A stretch of DNA of 9,428 nucleotides from Candidatus Zixiibacteriota bacterium (lineage in GTDB: Bacteria; Zixibacteria; MSB-5A5; JAUVRN01), in the NCBI GenBank assembly GCA_030597645.1, contig JAUVRN010000047.1, forward strand, positions 1-9,428, read 5' to 3'. Of this stretch, positions 5,617 to 9,428 are shown piece by piece. Position 1 is the stretch's first letter. Every line of letters starts with the position of its first letter. The notes beneath the pieces were generated by a model, which saw only the letters and a list, made by a program, of their open reading frames with translations, was not told where the DNA came from and searched no databases. A program made the translations under genes and the position numbers.

Positions 5617-6526
5617 ATCCTGTTTCCTCCGTCTGCCCGGTCACCCGCGGCCGGCGCGCACCGGCCAGGGCGTCACGCAGGTGAAAGAGGCAGATATCGG
5701 GGGCGGGCATACCCTCCAGGCACAGAAGCAGGCGGTTGGGGTTGCTTTGGCGTGACTTTTCCCCCTCCACGTCGACCAGGATGCCGCGCTCGCAGAGCAT
5801 GCATTTCTCTGGCGCGGGGCTGAACGTCTCGCTGCTGGCCGCGGCCACGTGGCCTTCGGTTTCCGTCACCTCTGTGGCTTCGATCTCGTCGCCGTTGAGA
5901 ACCTCCACCCGGTGAAAGTGCCGCAGCAGCGGTCTGCCGCGATCCAGCCCGAACGTGCCGAGACCATCCACATCCATGCCCGTCCTGAAGTGGAAGCGCT
6001 TCATCTGAGACCTGGAGGTGTGAATGTAGATGGGATCCTCGAAGCGGTCATAGCCGACGATGGCCGATCGAAAGGTGAGCAGCCAGCCGACGAACTTGAG
6101 GTGATGGCCCCCGTCACGTCCATCAAAGGCCTTCATGTGCGGCTTGACGGTGTGAATAGTGCCACGGAACTCGACTTCCCGATGGCGTACCTCCGCGAGC
6201 CACTCCTCCCACTCTTTCAGCTCTTCCAGGAATGACTCGTACTCTTCTGAGGCTACCTGGACCTCCGATGAGTATCCCTGTTTCTCTTCGTAGTAGTATT
6301 TGCAGCCGGTACACTTGCGGCCGATCCAGCTGTAGCCTCGCGGACACTTCTGACCCTTGTCGAACTTTTGGCAGCGCCACTTGAACTGTACGCAGCCTGA
6401 CGGAAAGCACTTCCGGTTTTTCATAACGTGGTACACCGACACGTCGTCCTCGAAACGATGGTGTGGGGTGTACGTACAGTGGAAGATGTCGGTGCGCTTG
6501 TAGGCGTTGTGAATGACGCGTTGCAT
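5597..6526 (-). CDS. Cysteine-rich protein of unknown function with two Cys clusters
   Basis: 309 residues, family not recognised. Layout: an N-terminal Cys-rich part with C17, C40, C45, C52, C61, C72 and C75, including a CTGC pair at 72-75 and many Lys/Arg/aromatic residues; an acidic helical, possibly coiled-coil segment at about 93-116 (YESFLEELKEWEEWLAEV); a beta-rich middle at about 117-212 whose strands suggest a small barrel, possibly OB-like; a low-complexity Glu/Thr/Ala linker (212-240); and a C-terminal CMLC pair (242-245) with C269 and C279. CxxC pairs at both ends suggest structural zinc or an Fe-S site. No signal peptide or membrane helix is seen. The start is ATG 6526, with a weak purine run nearby. 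It stands alone, convergent with the ATL gene (20-base overlap) and divergent from the small pair at 6794. Coding-like composition over the full length makes a real gene likely. Confidence 0.75.
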   Translation of the reverse strand: MQRVIHNAYKRTDIFHCTYTPHHRFEDDVSVYHVMKNRKCFPSGCVQFKWRCQKFDKGQKCPRGYSWIGRKCTGCKYYYEEKQGYSSEVQVASEEYESFLEELKEWEEWLAEVRHREVEFRGTIHTVKPHMKAFDGRDGGHHLKFVGWLLTFRSAIVGYDRFEDPIYIHTSRSQMKRFHFRTGMDVDGLGTFGLDRGRPLLRHFHRVEVLNGDEIEATEVTETEGHVAAASSETFSPAPEKCMLCERGILVDVEGEKSRQSNPNRLLLCLEGMPAPDICLFHLRDALAGARRPRVTGQTEETGSTDAPS

Positions 6527-6588
6527 GCCGGCTGTCCACTTTCAGAGGGTTACCACGTTCACCTTATGTTGTTTGCGCGCAGGCGGTT

Positions 6589-6607
6589 GTCCAACGAAAT
6601 GTTGGAC
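6589..6607. repeat. Inverted repeat GTCCAAC-n5-GTTGGAC
   Basis: A perfect 7-base inverted repeat with loop GAAAT, extendable by a wobble pair and one further pair, in the 267-base divergent gap between the cysteine-rich gene and the 78-aa gene. Read on minus, the arm at 6589-6594 gives TTGGAC, a fair -35 box, with CAACAT 17 bases on as a weak -10. It could thus be an operator over the promoter of the cysteine-rich gene. There is no T-run on either side, so it is not a terminator. The rest of 6527-6793 shows nothing I can name. Confidence 0.45.
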
Positions 6608-6793
6608 GAAGCCCATGCTTTGAGCGGGCGATCAGCGACCCGTCTGACATAAGGGCGCCGATTCGATCGGTTTCATGCCTCCTATCACGTTGTCATGCAG
6701 CCAGTTGTGATTCGCGTGAGCGCCGTTAGGGGCCGCGGCATCGCCATTGCATCCAGGCGTCGCAGGAGAGGGTGGAGAAAGCGACCAATCGGG

Positions 6794-7030
6794 ATGCTCG
6801 TGAAGTTCGTGCTGACGATGGAAGACCTGCTGGTGGGAGACCGACACATCGACGAACTCGAATTTGGCTGGACCGGCGATCTGAGCCAGGATGAAATCCT
6901 GACTCTGTCGCGGAAGTGGATCACCACGCAGAACTTTCTCACCGATCGCATGATCGGCCTGGAGCGGGTCGGCGAGTCGTCGCTGACCATCGAACCTATA
7001 GAACCCCAGGCGGACGCGGAAGGTCAGTGA
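6794..7030 (+). CDS. Small acidic protein of unknown function
   Basis: 78 residues if it starts at ATG 6794; the frame is open to an ATG at 6695, but the extra 33 residues are Arg-rich and unlike a folded protein. ATG 6818 is a further alternative. No start has a clear Shine-Dalgarno; the nearest purine run, AGGAGAGGGTGGAG (6764-6777), is too far for standard spacing. The product is soluble-looking and acidic, with a predicted beta-strand (LVKFVLTM), a helix (SQDEILTLSRKWITTQNFL, 31-49) and a Glu/Asp-rich tail. No Cys, no catalytic motif, not recognised. Its stop overlaps the next gene's GTG (GTGA at 7027-7030), so the two are surely expressed together. Confidence 0.65.
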   Translation: MLVKFVLTMEDLLVGDRHIDELEFGWTGDLSQDEILTLSRKWITTQNFLTDRMIGLERVGESSLTIEPIEPQADAEGQ

Positions 7031-7344
7031 ACGATTACGCCGCCTGGCTGGACAAGATCGAACGGTTCTTCTGGGCCGGGAACGATCTGATCGTCACGTT
7101 CAACGATTTCCTGGCCACACAGTTCGGCCGCACATTTCAACTGGCCGTAGACTGGGTCCTGCTGGGCCTGCTGTTCATTCTGCTGTTGCGTGTGTTCAAG
7201 TTTTCATTCGATGTCCTGCGATATGTACTGGTGCCTTCTGTAGTCGTGTCCGGCCTGCTGGCGGTGACCACATCACTCCCTTTTCTCTCTGTCATGCCGC
7301 TGGCCATGGGCGCGGGCACGGTATTCATGTTGTTCAAATCCTGA
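7027..7344 (+). CDS. Small three-helix membrane protein of unknown function
   Basis: 105 residues from GTG 7027, preceded by GGAAGG about four bases upstream and overlapping the previous stop by GTGA. The N-terminal 40 residues are amphipathic and partly aromatic (WLDKIERFFWAGND). Three hydrophobic segments follow at about 42-56, 64-82 and 85-103, the last running nearly to the C-terminus. No known motif. With the acidic 78-aa partner it forms a two-gene unit closed by a strong terminator 28 bases after the stop. A small membrane protein plus small soluble protein could be a subunit pair or a regulator with its anchor, but nothing in the sequence decides this. Confidence 0.75.
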   Translation: MNDYAAWLDKIERFFWAGNDLIVTFNDFLATQFGRTFQLAVDWVLLGLLFILLLRVFKFSFDVLRYVLVPSVVVSGLLAVTTSLPFLSVMPLAMGAGTVFMLFKS

Positions 7345-7371
7345 GGGGGACAGGGTCCTCACCCACCCCGG

Positions 7372-7400
7372 GGCCGCTCCGCATGGAGCGGCCTTTTTTT
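7372..7400 (+). terminator. Rho-independent terminator
   Basis: A perfect 9-base-pair GC-rich stem, GGCCGCTCC (7372-7380) with GGAGCGGCC (7385-7393), has tetraloop GCAT and runs straight into seven T residues (7394-7400). It begins 28 bases after the stop of the three-helix membrane protein and works on the plus strand only. Bases 7401-7543 beyond it show no confident promoter or other feature. Confidence 0.97.
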
Positions 7401-7543
7401 GAACAATCATCACAACTCTATGCCGTCCTCCTACGATTCACCCTGCGCCTCGCCGACAAACCCAACAGACACGCCACGGCTGCACTAAAGCACTGTCCCT
7501 GAGAATCAGTTCGTCCTGTCACCCGTGGCTCTGCAAGTCAACT

Positions 7544-7960
7544 ATGTCGAAGCTCTGCTCACACTGCGGACGGACCCTGACGGTCCAGGGCGGCATCGAG
7601 ATTTGTCTCGCCTGCAACCAGATGGCTGCGCCGTCGGAGCTACTCGAGCCCGAAAAGACCGTCATCGAATGTCCGGGCGCCACGCTGTACGACGTCGAGT
7701 CGGGGGAAATTCTGCAGGGCGTGCGCTGGCTCGATCCGGAGCAGCCCGGCCGCGATTTCGAGATCGTCGGTCGGCCGCTCTATGCGCCCAACCACAAGTC
7801 CCGTCGCCTGGTGGCGGCGGACCAGGTGGGGAAGATCACGCGCTGTCGCGCCTGCCAGGATTACACGGTGCGCATGCGTGCACAGCAGCGCTCGCAGCCG
7901 GTTCAGCAGCGGGGTCCTTCACCTGCCCGCCGGCGTGCCGAAAACCTGTTCCGGGATTAG
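7544..7960 (+). CDS. Zinc-ribbon protein of unknown function
   Basis: 138 residues. It opens with a zinc-ribbon-like knuckle pair, C5-S-H-C8 and C21-L-A-C24, the usual CxxC-n12-CxxC spacing. A third pair, C101-R-A-C104, and a lone C43 follow, so a second metal site is possible. Between them lies a beta-rich stretch (CPGATLYDVESGEILQGVRWL, about 43-63). The C-terminal 35 residues are Arg/Gln/Pro-rich and probably disordered. No catalytic motif, signal peptide or membrane helix. No good Shine-Dalgarno precedes ATG 7544. It stands alone, isolated by the terminator upstream and by the convergent ATPase gene downstream (91-base gap with only a short ACGAG/CTCGT hairpin at 8022-8035). Nucleic-acid binding is a common role for such ribbons but is only a guess here. 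Confidence 0.75.
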   Translation: MSKLCSHCGRTLTVQGGIEICLACNQMAAPSELLEPEKTVIECPGATLYDVESGEILQGVRWLDPEQPGRDFEIVGRPLYAPNHKSRRLVAADQVGKITRCRACQDYTVRMRAQQRSQPVQQRGPSPARRRAENLFRD

Positions 7961-8051
7961 CCTGGAAGGCTGCGCCCCCCTGCAGCCGATCGCAGCAGAT
8001 GTCAATTCTGAGACAGGTTCTACGAGGCTTCTCGTGTTCTGACTCAGGACA

Positions 8052-9131
8052 CTAAACTCGCACACCCGTGTCCGGGTGAAACCAGCGCAGGCGAGTCCGG
8101 TCGACCCGGATGTGGCACCATGCCCCCGTCTTTCGTGGCGCATCCGATCCCGCGCGGGCGATGAGCGTCTGTCCCGATGCGCGGCAGGAAATCCAGGTCA
8201 CCGAACCAAGGTACTCGCTCGATTCCACTTCGGCCTTGATTGCGAACGACGTACCCGGGTCGCCCACCGCCTCCAGCGCCTCTGGCCGGACGCCCAGCAC
8301 GACGCGGTGGCCCTTCCACGCCGCCAGTTGGGCTGAGGCCTCCAGCGGCAGCGGGAGTTTCCACGGTTCAAAGAAGAGGTTGCGATCAAACTGCAGCGTA
8401 CCTTCGACGAAGTTGATGGGTGGGGTGCCCACGAATCCCGCCACGAACCGGTTGAGCGGCGCATCGTAAATGTCGCGGGCACTGCCGGCCTGCTGAATAC
8501 GACCTTCGTTGAGCACACAGATTTTGGATCCGAGAGCGAGCGCCTCGGACTGGTCGTGCGTCACGTAGATCATGGTGGCGTTCAGAGATCGCCAGAGGCG
8601 GGCCAGTTCGGTCCGCATGCGCACGCGCAGGAGCGCATCGACATTGGAGAGCGGTTCGTCCAGGAGGTACACCGCCGGTTTCTGGGCGATGGCCCTGCCC
8701 AGTGCCACGCGCTGTCTCTGCCCGCCGGAAAGCTCACGCGGTCGCCGCTGCAGCAGCTCCGACAGATCGAGCATGGCCGCCACGTCCCGAACGCGGGTGT
8801 CGATGGCCTCGGTCCGCTCCTTCCGCAGACGCATGGGGAAGCCGATGTTTTCCGCCACGGTCATGTGCGGGTAGAGCGCGTAGTTCTGGAACACCATCCC
8901 CACACCGCGACGGCTGGGGGGTGTGCGGGTAATGTCTTTGCCCCCGATATGTATGTGTCCCGCGTCGGTCTCTTCGAGGCCCGCCACCAGCCGCAGCAGG
9001 GTCGATTTGCCGCAGCCGGAGGGCCCGAGCACCACGCACAACTCACCGTCGGGGACGTGAAGGGAAAGATCGTTGAGAACCGGCGTCTCACCGAAAGACT
9101 TGGATACGCCCGTGAGTGCGACTTCCGCCAC
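8052..9131 (-). CDS. ABC transporter ATP-binding protein, MalK/UgpC (CUT1 sugar importer) type
   Basis: 359 residues, right for the MalK/UgpC/MsmK group that powers carbohydrate or glycerol-phosphate import from the cytoplasmic face. Numbered from GTG 9131: Walker A GPSGCGKST (36-44), Q-loop Q82 in VFQNYALYPHMTV, ABC signature LSGGQ (134-138), Walker B VYLLDEP (154-160), D-loop SNVDA, H-loop H192 in YVTHDQ. A C-terminal TOBE/regulatory domain (about 240-359) carries the typical GTPPINFVEG and LGVRPEAL motifs. All ATPase residues are intact. The frame is open upstream into the neighbouring gene, but family alignment starts at AEVALTGVSKSFG, matching the GTG; no strong Shine-Dalgarno precedes it. 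No permease or binding protein is in the window, so it may serve transporters encoded elsewhere, like MsiK. Substrate not predictable. Confidence 0.93.
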   Translation of the reverse strand: MAEVALTGVSKSFGETPVLNDLSLHVPDGELCVVLGPSGCGKSTLLRLVAGLEETDAGHIHIGGKDITRTPPSRRGVGMVFQNYALYPHMTVAENIGFPMRLRKERTEAIDTRVRDVAAMLDLSELLQRRPRELSGGQRQRVALGRAIAQKPAVYLLDEPLSNVDALLRVRMRTELARLWRSLNATMIYVTHDQSEALALGSKICVLNEGRIQQAGSARDIYDAPLNRFVAGFVGTPPINFVEGTLQFDRNLFFEPWKLPLPLEASAQLAAWKGHRVVLGVRPEALEAVGDPGTSFAIKAEVESSEYLGSVTWISCRASGQTLIARAGSDAPRKTGAWCHIRVDRTRLRWFHPDTGVRV

Positions 9132-9154
9132 GCGGCCAACTAATCGTCGTACCG

Positions 9155-9165
9155 TGTCCGGGACA
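9155..9165. repeat. Short palindrome TGTCC-G-GGACA
   Basis: A perfect 5-base inverted repeat around a central G in the 93-base divergent gap between the ABC ATPase and the phosphomutase gene, just upstream of the predicted -35 box at 9174. It could be an operator half-site pair, but such short palindromes arise by chance. Confidence 0.25.
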
Positions 9166-9173
9166 AGGCCCGT

Positions 9174-9209
9174 TTGCCCGGATCCGTGAGGGCCTCTATA
9201 TTCGGCCCT
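9174..9209 (+). promoter_or_regulatory. Predicted promoter with inverted repeat around the -10 box
   Basis: TTGCCC (9174-9179) and TATATT (9197-9202) are 17 bases apart; TATATT matches the consensus at five of six positions. Transcription should start near 9209, leaving a leader of about 15 bases that includes GGAGGG (9216-9221). AGGGCC (9189-9194) and GGCCCT (9204-9209) form a perfect 6-base inverted repeat with the -10 box in its centre, a placement that suits a repressor operator. Confidence 0.55.
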
Positions 9210-9224
9210 TCCTATGGAGGGCTG

Positions 9225-9428
9225 ATGATTACAGACAAGATCTTCAAGGCCTACGATATCCGCGGCATCGTGCCGGACGAGCTCGACACACAGACAGCGT
9301 TTGAGCTCGGTACGGCCATGGCCGTTACCCAGCATGTGGAGACGATCGCCGTGGGGCGCGATATGCGCGTCTCCTCAGACGAGCTGTTCGAAGCGATTAC
9401 GCGTGGTCTGGTGGGTCACGGTGTCCAC
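9225..9428 (+). CDS. Phosphomannomutase/phosphoglucomutase, N-terminal 68 residues
   Basis: Partial gene cut by the window end. The alpha-D-phosphohexomutase family interconverts hexose 1- and 6-phosphates, feeding GDP-mannose or UDP-glucose for polysaccharides. The N-terminal signature is clear: IFKAYDIRGIVPDEL (6-20), in which the DIRG arginine contacts the substrate, then the FELGTAMA helix and VGRDMRVSSDELFEAITRGL (43-62), the domain-1 core. The catalytic phosphoserine loop lies beyond the window, so activity and ManB/AlgC/Pgm identity cannot be settled. The start is ATG 9225, with GGAGGG ending three bases before it. It has its own predicted promoter and is divergent from the ABC ATPase gene. 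Confidence 0.93.
   Translation, partial: MITDKIFKAYDIRGIVPDELDTQTAFELGTAMAVTQHVETIAVGRDMRVSSDELFEAITRGLVGHGVH

Noticed and set aside
5649..5666. GGCCGG-n6-CCGGCC inverted repeat as a terminator for the ATL message
   Set aside because: No T-run on either side and it lies in coding sequence; such GC palindromes are common by chance at this GC content.
6428..6652. 74-codon plus-strand frame over the 5' end of the cysteine-rich gene and the divergent gap
   Set aside because: Half of it is antisense to the cysteine-rich gene and the rest (from ATG 6566, 28 codons) has no Shine-Dalgarno or recognisable content.
8022..8035. ACGAG-GCTT-CTCGT hairpin between the convergent zinc-ribbon and ATPase genes as a bidirectional terminator
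   Set aside because: The stem is only five pairs and no T-run follows on either strand; too weak to call.
9132..9223. Promoter for the ABC ATPase on the minus strand
   Set aside because: TTGTCC (9166-9161) is a fair -35, but the matching -10 position reads TTAGTT, only two of six consensus bases.
1..9428. CRISPR array, IS element, phage or toxin-antitoxin/defence system
   Set aside because: I saw no regularly spaced repeats, terminal inverted repeats, transposase, integrase or nuclease motifs on either strand.

Overview
This looks like ordinary chromosomal DNA from a GC-rich bacterium. Hand counts of sampled lines give roughly 60-70% GC over most genes and about 55% in the first gene. ATG and GTG starts are mixed, Shine-Dalgarno sequences occur before several genes but not all, stop/start overlaps (ATGA, TGATG, GTGA) are frequent, and there is one textbook rho-independent terminator. 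A secreted DUF2914-type protein and an ArnT-like membrane glycosyltransferase suggest a Gram-negative-type envelope. I cannot name the species. A poorly sampled environmental lineage (Zixibacteria, Latescibacterota or Gemmatimonadota-like) is only a guess.

Region 1 (1-1904, minus strand): tadA (tRNA adenosine deaminase), a coupled 4-TM membrane protein of unknown function, tRNA-Ser(CGA), then an ArnT/PMT-like GT-C glycosyltransferase whose reading frame ends early near the window edge. Gaps are so small that the tRNA may be cut from a polycistronic transcript. The glycosyltransferase gene has lower GC and abuts the 3' end of the tRNA.

Region 2 (1905-5616, plus strand): a promoter at 1986-2014 drives a tight cluster. 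It holds a secreted DUF2914 protein, an M24 (Xaa-Pro-type) metallopeptidase, an EamA/DMT exporter, a Nudix hydrolase and an alkyltransferase-like (ATL) protein in which Trp replaces the methyl-accepting Cys. A 33-codon ORF may precede the Nudix gene.

Region 3 (5597-7400): a minus-strand cysteine-rich protein of unrecognised family overlaps the 3' end of the ATL gene tail to tail by 20 bases. Divergent from it is a coupled pair of small plus-strand genes (acidic 78 aa, then membrane 105 aa) that ends in a strong terminator.

Region 4 (7401-9428): a small zinc-ribbon protein (plus) converges on a solitary MalK/UgpC-type ABC ATPase (minus). Divergent from the ATPase, behind a recognisable promoter with an inverted repeat around its -10 box, is the start of a phosphomannomutase/phosphoglucomutase gene cut by the window edge.

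I found no CRISPR array, transposase, integrase, phage gene or obvious defence cassette. The strongest candidates for something undescribed are the cysteine-rich protein at 5597-6526, the small gene pair at 6794-7344, and the Nudix-ATL coupling.
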